Made by a program: the position numbers and the translations under genes. This document shows positions 1 to 6,472 of a stretch of DNA of 8,434 bases, piece by piece. The notes under the pieces were generated by a model. It worked only from the letters and a program-made list of their open reading frames with translations, did no database searches and had not been told where the DNA came from. The stretch's first letter is position 1; the number at the start of each line of letters is the position of its first letter. The DNA lies in the NCBI GenBank assembly GCA_024643705.1, contig JAHEML010000113.1, positions 1 to 8,434 on the forward strand, in the 5' to 3' direction. The stretch comes from Caldilineaceae bacterium. GTDB taxonomy: Bacteria > Chloroflexota > Anaerolineae > Caldilineales > Caldilineaceae.

Positions 1-1287
1 GCCATCTTTGGCCCATTGGCCGTCGCCATTTTTGGCAAAGCCGGCAGCCGTCATGTGTTGCTCAACCAGGTCATAGTCGGTCTTATTGCGGTCATACTTG
101 TCCAGAATGTCCTGCGCGCCAAGGGCCATCCACCGGTCAGCCATGTAGGCCGAGTAGGGGACAACGATGGGGTAGTTGGCGTTCTCGTAGGAGAGAGTGG
201 AGAGTTGGAAACGGTCCAGCCCATAGTTGATGGCGATACGCACATCCGCATTCGACCAGGGTTCCTTGTCCACATTGAAGACCAAGTTGTAACCACAGCC
301 GTCGGGTGCGCCCCACACGGGGCCTTCGTCGTGCCAGGATCGCAGCTTGTCGTTGCGCGAGAGCGCAGCAGTGAAGGTTCCCGGCTGGAGAGCCATACCG
401 CTATCCAGATCGTTGGCCAGATAGAGTTGCCCCATGGATTCATCGCTGTTGGCCCCGATTACGATGATCCGCTCGGGCGCGGGCATGTCCATAAAGCCGG
501 TCTTCTCGCCCCACCACTCATCCCGACGATCAAAGACCATCTGCTGGGCGTCGGAACTGACCAGTGTATAGGCCCCTGTGCCGATGGGCCATCCGGCGGC
601 CAGATCGAAGTTGGTGAATTCTTTGGGGTCTTTGTCAGCCCAAATGTGCTCCGGCAGGATCACCTGATGATTTTCGTGACCCAGGGCCAGGTTGCTCTGG
701 AACCAACGGGGGCCGGGCTTGTTCAGGCTGATGAGCACGGTGAGTTCATCGATACATTCAACGCTCTTGAGCCATTCTTCGTAGATGTAGGCATAAGAAA
801 ATTCCGGCGCATTGGCACGCAGGAGTTCCAGTGTAAACTTCACATCATCGCAGTTAAAGGCTTCGCCATCCGACCATTCGACACCCTGGCGCAGATTGAC
901 GGTGACTTCTGTGTAGTCATCGTTGTACTCGAAGCTGGTGGCTTGCCAGGGAACCAACTCGCCTGTGTTCAGATTGGTGTACATCAGCGCTTCGTAGATT
1001 GTCTTACTACCCATCTGACGCTGATTTTGGTTCCCGGTCTGGTAGATGTGCCAGTTTTCCGGGTTGGACAGGGGACCATAGCCCCAGGGTGTGATAATCA
1101 GTGTTCGGTTGCGGGCTACTTCGCCCGGCGTTGCGCTTTCACTACTACTGGATTCAGCGCTGGTCGATTCGGCACTAGAAGCGCCGGTTGTTTCTGCGGC
1201 CTGGGGTGCTGGCTGACAGGCGGCCACAAAGATCATGAGGCCGACAAGCAGCAAGCCAAACAAAATGCGTGAACGCGCGAAATGCAT
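1..1287 (-). CDS. ABC transporter solute-binding lipoprotein, family 5 (peptide/nickel/sugar type), partial
   Basis: This is the N-terminal 429 codons of an extracellular solute-binding protein; the gene continues past position 1, and the family is usually about 550-650 residues. Residues 1-24 are a lipoprotein signal: basic start, hydrophobic core and lipobox VAAC with the lipidated Cys at 24. Residues 30-58 form a Ser/Thr/Ala/Glu-rich linker. The mature domain shows the classic family 5 (SBP_bac_5, DppA/OppA) signature around residues 131-153 (LRQGVEWSDGEAF followed by DDVKFTLE), then PIGTGAY near 235. It would capture a solute outside the membrane and pass it to a permease not in this window. 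The ATG at 1287 has AAGGGAAG about 4 nt upstream. It has its own strong promoter (1381-1409) and a 5' inverted repeat, so it probably starts its own transcription unit. The ligand cannot be told from sequence; family 5 members bind peptides, opines, sugars or nickel. Confidence 0.93.
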   Translation of the reverse strand, partial: MHFARSRILFGLLLVGLMIFVAACQPAPQAAETTGASSAESTSAESSSSESATPGEVARNRTLIITPWGYGPLSNPENWHIYQTGNQNQRQMGSKTIYEALMYTNLNTGELVPWQATSFEYNDDYTEVTVNLRQGVEWSDGEAFNCDDVKFTLELLRANAPEFSYAYIYEEWLKSVECIDELTVLISLNKPGPRWFQSNLALGHENHQVILPEHIWADKDPKEFTNFDLAAGWPIGTGAYTLVSSDAQQMVFDRRDEWWGEKTGFMDMPAPERIIVIGANSDESMGQLYLANDLDSGMALQPGTFTAALSRNDKLRSWHDEGPVWGAPDGCGYNLVFNVDKEPWSNADVRIAINYGLDRFQLSTLSYENANYPIVVPYSAYMADRWMALGAQDILDKYDRNKTDYDLVEQHMTAAGFAKNGDGQWAKDG

Positions 1288-1331
1288 TGTTCTTCCCTTT
1301 CTTGTGGAGTGACAGTGAGAGAATGCGGAAT

Positions 1332-1355
1332 GACGTTTGCGTTACGGCAAATGTC
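1332..1355 (-). promoter_or_regulatory. Operator-like inverted repeat in the 5' leader of the binding-protein gene
   Basis: On the minus strand the arms GACATTTGC and GCAAACGTC flank the 6-nt spacer CGTAAC; 8 of 9 arm positions are complementary. It lies about 25-50 nt downstream of the -10 box and upstream of the ribosome binding site, where a bound repressor would block transcription. A shorter repeat, GGAC-N5-GTCC, sits at 1366-1378 over the expected start of transcription. The size and symmetry suit a dimeric sugar- or metabolite-sensing regulator, but no regulator gene is in the window and the family cannot be assigned. Confidence 0.5.
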
Positions 1356-1380
1356 GTACGGTAGAGGACCTAGCGTCCGT

Positions 1381-1409
1381 ATTATATTGGGCTGGGTTTG
1401 CAATGTCAA
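1381..1409 (-). promoter_or_regulatory. Consensus sigma-70-type promoter for the binding-protein gene
   Basis: Read on the minus strand, TTGACA (1409-1404) and TATAAT (1386-1381) are separated by exactly 17 nt. Both hexamers match the housekeeping consensus at all six positions. Expected transcription start is near 1374, giving a leader of roughly 87 nt before the ATG at 1287. Such a perfect promoter normally needs a repressor to be controlled, which fits the inverted repeats just downstream. Confidence 0.85.
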
Positions 1410-1415
1410 CTCGCT

Positions 1416-1453
1416 AAAAAATGGCCCTATTCTCAAGCCCGGTCGCGCCATTT
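1416..1453 (-). terminator. Possible intrinsic terminator at the end of the amidohydrolase gene
   Basis: On the minus strand AAATGGC (1453-1447, inside the last codons) can pair with GCCATTT (1425-1419), and the second arm runs into six T (1421-1416). The stem is a perfect 7 bp but the loop is long (21 nt) and the T-run is partly in the stem, so efficiency is uncertain. It lies directly upstream of the -35 box at 1404-1409, which would separate the amidohydrolase transcript from the binding-protein unit. Confidence 0.4.
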
Positions 1454-2251
1454 GTAGGCACGGCGGCTATTTTCGCAGAAGACTTTTTGCGTCGCAGTGG
1501 GTGCTTTGGTTGCCACATAGCCCTGGGCCAACTGCAACACTTCCCCATAGCTACGCTCGCTGCGGTCGGAAACGGGCCAATCGCTGCCAAAGATCATCCG
1601 GTCTTCGCCAAAGGCATCCCAGAGAAGGTCCAGATAGGGGGCATAGTGGGCGACTTCGGTTGGCGCAGGGCGGATGGTGCAACGGATATCCATCATCCCC
1701 GACAACTTGCAGAAGACGTTGGGGTGGTCGGCGGCGCGGCGCATCAGATCAACAACCTGGCTTTCGGGTGAGTCTCCGTCCATTTTGATATTCGCGCTGT
1801 GGTTGATGATGATGCGTAGATCAGGAATCGCTGCCGCGACGGTGAGAGTATGCGGGCTGAGTCCCATATCCAGGGAGAGGTCCAGATCGGCCAGTTGGCG
1901 CAGGCCGTCCAATTCGTCCGGCTCCCACAGCCGCGCCCGGATACCCCGGAAGACGGAATGCCTGCTGAAGCGGCGGAGATTTTCGCCAAATTGGGGGTCG
2001 TGAACGTCCAGATTGCCCACCAGCCCCAGGATAAAGGGTTCATCGTCGGCTAGGTCCAGCACCCACTGGTTGTCTTCCACCCAGCCGCTGCATTCCACCA
2101 CAATCACCCCATCCACGCCTACAGGCTGGGCTTGTACCATGCAGCGCTCCGGCAGGGTGGTACGGTAGATGACGCTATCTTTCGGGTCGGGCCAGGGCGT
2201 GCCACCAGGCCGGAAGGGGTCGTAAAGATGGATGTGGGTGTCAACAATCAT
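1433..2251 (-). CDS. Amidohydrolase family 2 (COG3618-type lactonase-like metal hydrolase)
   Basis: A 272-residue TIM-barrel hydrolase, full length for the family. The metal-binding HxH is at residues 6 and 8 (VDTHIHLYDP), a conserved His follows strand 5 (H151, INHSA), CKLSG lies at 181-185, and the catalytic Asp is D224 in FGSDWPVSD. This is the pattern of Pfam Amidohydro_2 / COG3618, which includes L-fuconolactonase, L-rhamnono-lactonase and 2-pyrone-4,6-dicarboxylate lactonase; the reaction would be hydrolysis of a sugar or aromatic-derived lactone in the cytoplasm. The ATG at 2251 is supported by AGGAG at 2259-2263, eight nt upstream. The gene sits upstream of a solute-binding protein and in the same window as a sugar-acid dehydratase, consistent with sugar-acid catabolism, but the substrate is inferred. 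A terminator-like hairpin overlaps its stop. Confidence 0.9.
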   Translation of the reverse strand: MIVDTHIHLYDPFRPGGTPWPDPKDSVIYRTTLPERCMVQAQPVGVDGVIVVECSGWVEDNQWVLDLADDEPFILGLVGNLDVHDPQFGENLRRFSRHSVFRGIRARLWEPDELDGLRQLADLDLSLDMGLSPHTLTVAAAIPDLRIIINHSANIKMDGDSPESQVVDLMRRAADHPNVFCKLSGMMDIRCTIRPAPTEVAHYAPYLDLLWDAFGEDRMIFGSDWPVSDRSERSYGEVLQLAQGYVATKAPTATQKVFCENSRRAYKWRDRA

Positions 2252-2566
2252 GGGCTTGCTCCTGAGTTGTGGGGTTGAGGTTCAATTTTCCCGGCGAACC
2301 ACGGCTTCGCCGAGGCGGGGCAGGCTTGCAATAGATCGGAGCAGTTCGATAGATACCGATATGGAAAGCGCAATGTCCATGAAAGTAGTCTCGCAGGTCA
2401 AATCGCCTGGTTGTGGGTACGTGATTCAGCACTTGCGCGCAGAGGTGGGCGAGTATCACCTCTACCTGTCGCGGTCCACCGGCCAGTGTCGCACCGGCGC
2501 ATGCCCGGGTAGGTTGGGTAGGTTCAATCTTTGCCGTTTGGAAGGTTCGCATGGTTTGGGGTTCGC
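2252..2566. other. 315-bp intergenic region with small repeats, no supported gene
   Basis: Nothing here reads as a recognisable protein. Visible structure includes a perfect stem-loop at 2292-2312 (CGGCGAA, 7-nt loop, TTCGCCG), a perfect 7-bp inverted repeat at 2441-2463 (AGAGGTG, 9-nt loop, CACCTCT), and two tandem copies of GGGTAGGTT at 2507-2524. Read on the minus strand it would form the leader of the amidohydrolase gene. The only promoter match I find there is weak (TGGACA, 18 nt, TATCTA). A minus-strand reading frame of 130 codons crosses the whole gap (2633-2241), but it has Arg/Pro/Cys-rich composition, no family resemblance, and overlaps both neighbouring genes. Confidence 0.55.
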
Positions 2567-3388
2567 TCAACTGCGCCACGCCACGGCTTCTCCCCAAGGC
2601 TCGGCGGCAAAGGCATCCGGGCTTTCGCCCCACTGCCGCAATTCCTGGTTGATTGTCTGCAATTCAGTGGGTGTAGTCAACTTTAGTTTGATAATTGGCT
2701 CTGCGAATTCGGGGCTGAGGCTGTAGGTAGCAAGAAAGTTGGCAACGAATTGGGTCAGCTCTGGATCGGTTGTCCAACAATCGAAGGAGGCCGACGGTTG
2801 AATCTGTTCGAAGCCGGCAGCACGGATGGCTGCAAGCTGATGGCGGCCAAAATCTGGATCGCCACCACAGTGGCGCATGTAGTGCATAAACAGTTCAAAA
2901 AAGCGTTCTGTATGGGGGGTGGCGGGGGAAAAAAGGAAATTGCCCCAATCGCTATGGCGGGAGCCAAGCAGACCGCCAGGCTTCAACACACGCCGGATTT
3001 CGCCGAAGGCCTGAATCGGGTCCGGTAGATATTCGATGACCCCATGCACAAAAGCCGCGTCAAATGAACAATCCTCAAAAGGGAGCTGCTGTACGTCAGC
3101 TTGCTCGAAGCGAATGTTTGTTAGCCCCAGCGCTTGCGCATGGGTGCGCGCCAAGGCTAGCTGGGCAGGGTCGAGATCCACGCCAACAACTTCGGCGGGT
3201 TGCACCTGCTGCGCCCAGTCCGCGGTGATCGAGCCTGGGCCGCATCCAACATCGAGCAGTCGCATCCCAGCTTCTACATAGGGCAGGAAAAAAGCCCCAT
3301 GGGTTGCGGCCCGGCGGCGGTACAGAAATCGCTTGGCTTCGTCGGTGTATTCAACCTGAAAGTTGGTTGGGTTGTCTTCTGTGGTCAT
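2567..3388 (-). CDS. Class I SAM-dependent methyltransferase
   Basis: A 273-residue methyltransferase with the Rossmann-type SAM fold. Motif I LLDVGCGPG is at residues 44-52, the acidic end of strand 2 that contacts the ribose is VVGVDLDP at 67-74, the motif II/III region has ADVQQLPF at 97-104, and HGVIEYLPDP followed by RRVLKPGG (115-139) is typical of Methyltransf_11/25 proteins (UbiE/COQ5-like). It would transfer a methyl group from S-adenosylmethionine to an unknown small molecule in the cytoplasm. The reading frame extends 39 codons further upstream, but the ATG at 3388 is preferred: AAAGGAG sits 7 nt before it and the upstream extension is Arg/Pro-rich with no fold. It is 140 bp downstream of the epimerase gene on the same strand, so co-transcription is possible. 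The C-terminal third (about 155-273) is not recognised and probably sets the substrate. Confidence 0.9.
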   Translation of the reverse strand: MTTEDNPTNFQVEYTDEAKRFLYRRRAATHGAFFLPYVEAGMRLLDVGCGPGSITADWAQQVQPAEVVGVDLDPAQLALARTHAQALGLTNIRFEQADVQQLPFEDCSFDAAFVHGVIEYLPDPIQAFGEIRRVLKPGGLLGSRHSDWGNFLFSPATPHTERFFELFMHYMRHCGGDPDFGRHQLAAIRAAGFEQIQPSASFDCWTTDPELTQFVANFLATYSLSPEFAEPIIKLKLTTPTELQTINQELRQWGESPDAFAAEPWGEAVAWRS

Positions 3389-3395
3389 CAGATCG

Positions 3396-3402
3396 CTCCT
3401 TT
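3396..3402 (-). promoter_or_regulatory. Ribosome binding site that sets the methyltransferase start
   Basis: AAAGGAG on the minus strand lies 7 nt before the ATG at 3388. The longer in-frame ATG at 3505 has no comparable site, so the shorter 273-residue protein is chosen. Confidence 0.75.
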
Positions 3403-3528
3403 GATTACAAAAAACTGTCAGAAGGGAGATGTGCCTGGGCCGAAGCTTGACGCGATGCCGTTCGGCTGATGTGGGTACGCGTTCCGGTGTAGCGGGCGAT
3501 GGCATCGCATCAACGTGTGGCAGGCCTG

Positions 3529-4572
3529 CTAATCGACAACCTCTACAGGGTTGAGCCGGGATACGAGATCACGTTTCATGCGAGCTGCCAGCAATGTATG
3601 CTCTTCGTCAATAATGTCTTGCCACATTTCGTTCGTGGGCCGATACGTCCAGCCCAGCTCGCGTTGAGCCTTTGCGCTGGAGAATTGATACGAGATGCGA
3701 CTGGAGATAACGGTTTCGCCCGATATGAAAGCAGGCAGTCCAACCCAGCGTTGCAGCGGTTCCAGAGGTACAAACATCAACCAGGCCAACCAGGCAGGTA
3801 TGTAAAACCTGACCTTAAACCCACCCGGTGTTGTGTTCCAAAGGTCGAACACTTGGCGTAGGCTCATCGAATCGCCTGCCAAGATGTATGTTTCGCCAAT
3901 GCGTCCCTTCTCGGCTGCCAGTGCGATCCCTTCGCCGACATCATTCACATGGGCAGGAGAAATCATCATCTCTGGCGAGAAAGCATACGGAACCATCAGC
4001 CGATTCAAGTACATGCGTAGGAAATAGCCGAAATTGGAATGATCATTAGGCCCCAGTACATGAGCAGGACAAACGATTATTACCGGCAAGCCGCGGAGTT
4101 GGTATTGGAGGGCAAGTTCGTGGGCTTCGGCTTTGGTTTGGGCGTAGTAAAAGCGATAGGGCTTATGCGGCGGATAGGCTTCATCCCGCACATCCACGCC
4201 CGTATCGCCAAAATAGACGGTTGATGAGACGTAGACCGTGCGGGGAATATCGAGTTCCAATGCCAGGCTCAACACGTTGTCTGTGCCGGTGACGTTGATG
4301 GCGTACATCCGTTTTTGGGCGATCCTTGAGATGCCCACTTCGTACCAGGCTGCATTGTGTACAACAATGTCTGCGCCCGTCATGCCTGCACGCATCGATT
4401 CCCGATCAGTGACATCGCCTGCGATGCATTGCACACCCATTCTCATCAAGGCTTGGGCCTGGGCGCTATGGGGCCTGCGAACCAGGGCAACCACCTCCCA
4501 CTTTCGGGCCAGTAGCGCTTTTGTCAGCGCTTGTCCAATAAACCCCGTGCCGCCCGTGAGAAATATTTTCAT
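3529..4572 (-). CDS. NAD(P)-dependent epimerase/dehydratase (extended SDR)
   Basis: A 347-residue extended short-chain dehydrogenase/reductase. The dinucleotide-binding glycine motif TGGTGFIG is at residues 6-13, the adenine-side AGDVTD at 51-56, HNAAW at 72-76, the catalytic Ser region YVSSTVYFG at 114-122, and the catalytic pair Y143/K147 in YYAQTK. CPAHVLGPND at 168-177 is the usual substrate-side segment. The family oxidises, reduces or epimerises nucleotide sugars, sterols or flavonoid-like substrates; the closest flavour is dihydroflavonol-4-reductase-like NAD-dependent epimerases, and the substrate is unknown. The ATG at 4572 is supported by AGGAGG (4581-4586) eight nt upstream. A TATAAA box at 4618-4623 could be its -10 element, but no good -35 precedes it. 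A hydrophobic stretch at about 258-272 (FYIPAWLAWLMFVPL) may touch the membrane. Confidence 0.92.
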   Translation of the reverse strand: MKIFLTGGTGFIGQALTKALLARKWEVVALVRRPHSAQAQALMRMGVQCIAGDVTDRESMRAGMTGADIVVHNAAWYEVGISRIAQKRMYAINVTGTDNVLSLALELDIPRTVYVSSTVYFGDTGVDVRDEAYPPHKPYRFYYAQTKAEAHELALQYQLRGLPVIIVCPAHVLGPNDHSNFGYFLRMYLNRLMVPYAFSPEMMISPAHVNDVGEGIALAAEKGRIGETYILAGDSMSLRQVFDLWNTTPGGFKVRFYIPAWLAWLMFVPLEPLQRWVGLPAFISGETVISSRISYQFSSAKAQRELGWTYRPTNEMWQDIIDEEHTLLAARMKRDLVSRLNPVEVVD

Positions 4573-4660
4573 TAACCTACCCTCCTCACAAAGAAAGCCG
4601 AATGTCCGATATCTGGGTTTATACAGCGCGAACGGTTACGCTTGGCTGGCCACCTGCTGA

Positions 4661-4936
4661 CTATCGGCCAACTGTGATTCTGTTGCAATCAACGTTCGCG
4701 TGTTGTTTGGGTGAAATGCGAGCTATCTTCGAGAGTATCTCGTGAACTGTCTGGTCAACCGTCCATTCACTCGAGTCTACGACGATCCAATCCTTTTTCG
4801 GCATACCAGCGAGAAAGTCCTAGATGCCGGAGGCATAGGCAATGTGCTCCATCGGCCCGCCGCGCTGCTTAATGCGTTCGATCACGACCGACGCGGTGGG
4901 GTACAACAAAACACGATGTACCTCACCGCGATATCC
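4661..4936 (-). pseudogene. C-terminal remnant of a P-loop kinase-like protein with an internal stop
   Basis: The minus-strand frame from GGA at 4936 reads GYRGEVHRVLLYPTASVV, then IERIKQRGGP and HIAYASGI, then a TAG at 4822-4820, and continues in the same frame as DFLAGMPKKDWIVVDSSEWT to a second stop at 4663-4661. The two halves read as one protein tail; changing the TAG to a Tyr codon would restore SGIYDFLAGMPK. This looks like the C-terminal half of a small AAA_33/chloramphenicol-phosphotransferase-like kinase. The N-terminal half with the Walker A motif is absent: directly upstream, the DNA instead encodes a serine-hydrolase start in another frame. The family name is from memory of its style; that this is a broken coding sequence is better supported than which kinase it was. 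Confidence 0.55.
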
Positions 4937-5043
4937 CTCCAACCCGCTTTCCCAATCTGAATTACCTTGCCATCCTGCCAAACCAGGGTCACTGCACCGG
5001 CAAGCGCGCCATCATCTACCATTGTGCGAATAGGGTCTGTCAT
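4930..5043 (-). pseudogene. N-terminal remnant of a serine hydrolase (class C beta-lactamase family)
   Basis: From the ATG at 5043 the frame reads MTDPIRTMVDDGALAGAVTL and VWQDGKVIQIGKAGWRDI, the typical first 38 residues of beta-lactamase/esterase EstB-like serine hydrolases, where the strand 'G-x-V-T-L-V-x-x-D-G-K' and a following 'G-x-R-D' open the domain. After residue 38 the resemblance stops, and the frame ends at 4882 with unrelated residues. The SxxK and YxN active-site motifs and about 340 residues are missing, so the product cannot be active. The break coincides with the beginning of the kinase-like remnant in a different frame, suggesting that one deletion joined two formerly separate genes. 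A second ATG at 5067 would add eight residues; there is no strong ribosome binding site. Confidence 0.65.
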
Positions 5044-5133
5044 GGTTACTTCCCATTTACGGCCCATATACGGCCATCGTGGTTGGTTGTCCGTCTTGTC
5101 TTCTCAAACGATCTTCATCAATCTGGACACGCA

Positions 5134-5349
5134 TCAGATATCTTTTTCTTTGCGAAAGTAACCCACGAGCGCATTTGCATGGCCGTGACCAATTCCATGC
5201 TCACTCTTGAGCCACGCGACCATCTCCATGTGCTTCATATCCTGATGCTGATTCAGCAAATCAAACCAGTGGCTTACAGGGAAGCCATATTTCTTTTCAA
5301 TGGATGGAAAATACGATGCTGGACCTTTTACCTTCTCTTCATCGACCAT
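5134..5349 (-). CDS. Small DUF4287 domain protein
   Basis: A 71-residue soluble protein that matches the DUF4287 family (Pfam PF14117) by eye: KGPASYFPSIEKKYG at residues 8-22, WFDLL at 28-32, KHMEMVAWLK at 39-48 and the hallmark HGIGHGHANALV at 51-62. The function of the family is unknown; it is often found alone or joined to DUF5655, and a nucleic-acid or protein-binding role has not been shown as far as I know. The ATG at 5349 has AGGA about 7 nt upstream. The last residues (FRKEKDI) differ from the tail I expect, so a small change at the end is possible, but the domain is complete. It lies between the gene scar and the nucleotidyltransferase, all on the same strand. Confidence 0.8.
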   Translation of the reverse strand: MVDEEKVKGPASYFPSIEKKYGFPVSHWFDLLNQHQDMKHMEMVAWLKSEHGIGHGHANALVGYFRKEKDI

Positions 5350-5431
5350 GGTTCATTCCTGGTTGGTCTTGTTGTGGATGGGTTGGCGAGGACAATTTCT
5401 ATACTCAAATCAAGACGCAACGGTTTACGTT

Positions 5432-5452
5432 CACCCGCGTCGGCGTCGGGTG
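5432..5452 (-). other. Stem-loop between the nucleotidyltransferase and DUF4287 genes
   Basis: CACCCG (5432-5437) and CGGGTG (5447-5452) form a perfect 6-bp GC-rich stem with a 9-nt loop, 22 nt after the nucleotidyltransferase stop. No T-run follows on the minus strand, so it is at best a weak or factor-assisted terminator, or an RNA-processing hairpin. Confidence 0.35.
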
Positions 5453-5474
5453 CAGCGCAAAGGTAGCCAGTGCA

Positions 5475-6251
5475 TCAAAGACCTCTCCTTACACGAATCG
5501 CCTGCGGGTCAAGTTCGCAGAGCAGAGCGGCGCCCCACGCGCTGGCCTTGGGCAGGTTGGTCTCGATTCCTGCAATATCCGGTACGAACGCCAAATCTCG
5601 AAACTGGTCGTGAACATGTGCGGGGAGATCGCGATCGAGGTAGCGCATGCCGAAGTCCCAGCGCACAGGACAGTACCGAATGCGAAGGAGATCGGCGAGT
5701 GGCTTCAGTGTATAACCCCAGAAACAGGCGAGTGCCTCTACGTCTTGGCCGCGCAGAACCGCCTTGCGGACAAAACTCTGGCTTATGACAAACCATGTCC
5801 GGAGTTCCCGAAACCGCTGGTCTCGTTTGGCCGCCAGTGCGGCTTCGTCCAGCGGTCTTGGATGCAGCCAGTCGCCCTTATCGAACAACGGACGCGCCGG
5901 GCCATGGCGTTCGACCTGGAGCACATGAGCGTCGGTGGCAGCTCTAAAGAAGCTCAGATCGACCAAAAGAAACTCCCCGCCATCCCTCAACTTGTAGTAT
6001 CGCCCAGGAGGAACGAGGTGGTTGGCCACAATGGGCGACACGGCTTCCAGGGAAGCTTCTGCCGCGGCATAAAGAAGATCAACTGAGGCTTCGACGTCGA
6101 CCAGAACATTTACATCGATGTCAGAGTAGCCATCCACGGCTCCGAACGCTGCACCTCCTCCTTCCCATGCAGCAAGAACCGCCGGATCCGGTTCGAGAGC
6201 ATGACAAATCGCAGTCGTGATTCGATCACGGAGAGGTTGGTTGATTTCCAT
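5475..6251 (-). CDS. Nucleotidyltransferase-domain protein
   Basis: A 258-residue protein with an N-terminal Pol beta-like nucleotidyltransferase fold. The signature is WEGGGAAFGAVDGYSDIDVN at residues 29-48, with the two metal-binding Asp residues at D44 and D46 and the third carboxylate likely D98 in LLVDLSFF (95-102). Residues 140-258 are mainly helical, as in aminoglycoside-type and other stand-alone nucleotidyltransferases, and probably bind the acceptor. The usual Gly-Ser pair of the motif is Gly-Gly here, which occurs in some family members. It would transfer a nucleotide to a small molecule or protein; the substrate is unknown and an antibiotic-resistance role should not be assumed. 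The ATG at 6251 has AAGG about 9 nt upstream. It is the first gene of the minus-strand block and is divergent from the dehydratase. Confidence 0.83.
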   Translation of the reverse strand: MEINQPLRDRITTAICHALEPDPAVLAAWEGGGAAFGAVDGYSDIDVNVLVDVEASVDLLYAAAEASLEAVSPIVANHLVPPGRYYKLRDGGEFLLVDLSFFRAATDAHVLQVERHGPARPLFDKGDWLHPRPLDEAALAAKRDQRFRELRTWFVISQSFVRKAVLRGQDVEALACFWGYTLKPLADLLRIRYCPVRWDFGMRYLDRDLPAHVHDQFRDLAFVPDIAGIETNLPKASAWGAALLCELDPQAIRVRRGL

Positions 6252-6472
6252 GGATTGGTACCTTCACCAGGCTAAACTATCAGTATCCTGCAAGCGACAA
6301 AATAACAGTAGCACAAAGCGATCCTTTTTGGCAACAGGTTTGCGCCAAATCCAATTCGGGCAAATTTCCCAAACACCTCCACTGCCTTCCCTCGAAACAG
6401 TCTGTGCAAAACCTCCCCTCTTGCAGTAAAATAACCCCAATCATCCATCACCCCACCAGCGAGAACACTCCC
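6252..6472. promoter_or_regulatory. Divergent intergenic region, both promoters expected
   Basis: This 221-bp region separates the divergent nucleotidyltransferase and dehydratase genes, so it must hold both promoters. The best plus-strand candidate is a -10 box TAAAAT at 6427-6432 with only a poor -35 (around 6404-6409), which would give a 5' leader of about 35 nt. No convincing minus-strand promoter stands out. A small symmetric site TTTGCGCCAAA lies at 6339-6349. Confidence 0.35.

Noticed and set aside
16..1272. A 418-codon plus-strand reading frame opposite the binding-protein gene
   Set aside because: It is antisense to a clear lipoprotein with family 5 motifs, and its translation shows no family features; it is a shadow of GC-rich codon bias.
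2292..2312. Stem-loop as an intrinsic terminator for the methyltransferase
   Set aside because: It lies more than 250 nt after the stop on the minus strand and is followed by GGGAAAATT, not a run of T.
2241..2633. A 130-codon minus-strand frame across the gap between amidohydrolase and methyltransferase
   Set aside because: It overlaps the ends of both genes, has no good ribosome binding site at its first ATG, and is rich in Arg, Pro and Cys with no recognisable domain.
3389..3505. A longer methyltransferase start at 3505
   Set aside because: The added 39 residues have no fold or motif, and a strong AAAGGAG site precedes the ATG at 3388.
3520..3529. 10-bp perfect palindrome GCAGGCCTGC at the epimerase stop codon
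   Set aside because: It is too short, has no loop or T-run, and overlaps the coding end; it is likely chance.
6339..6349. TTTGCGCCAAA as a second copy of the 1332-1355 operator
   Set aside because: It shares only the TTTGC-like half-site; the spacing and outer arms differ, so co-regulation is not supported.
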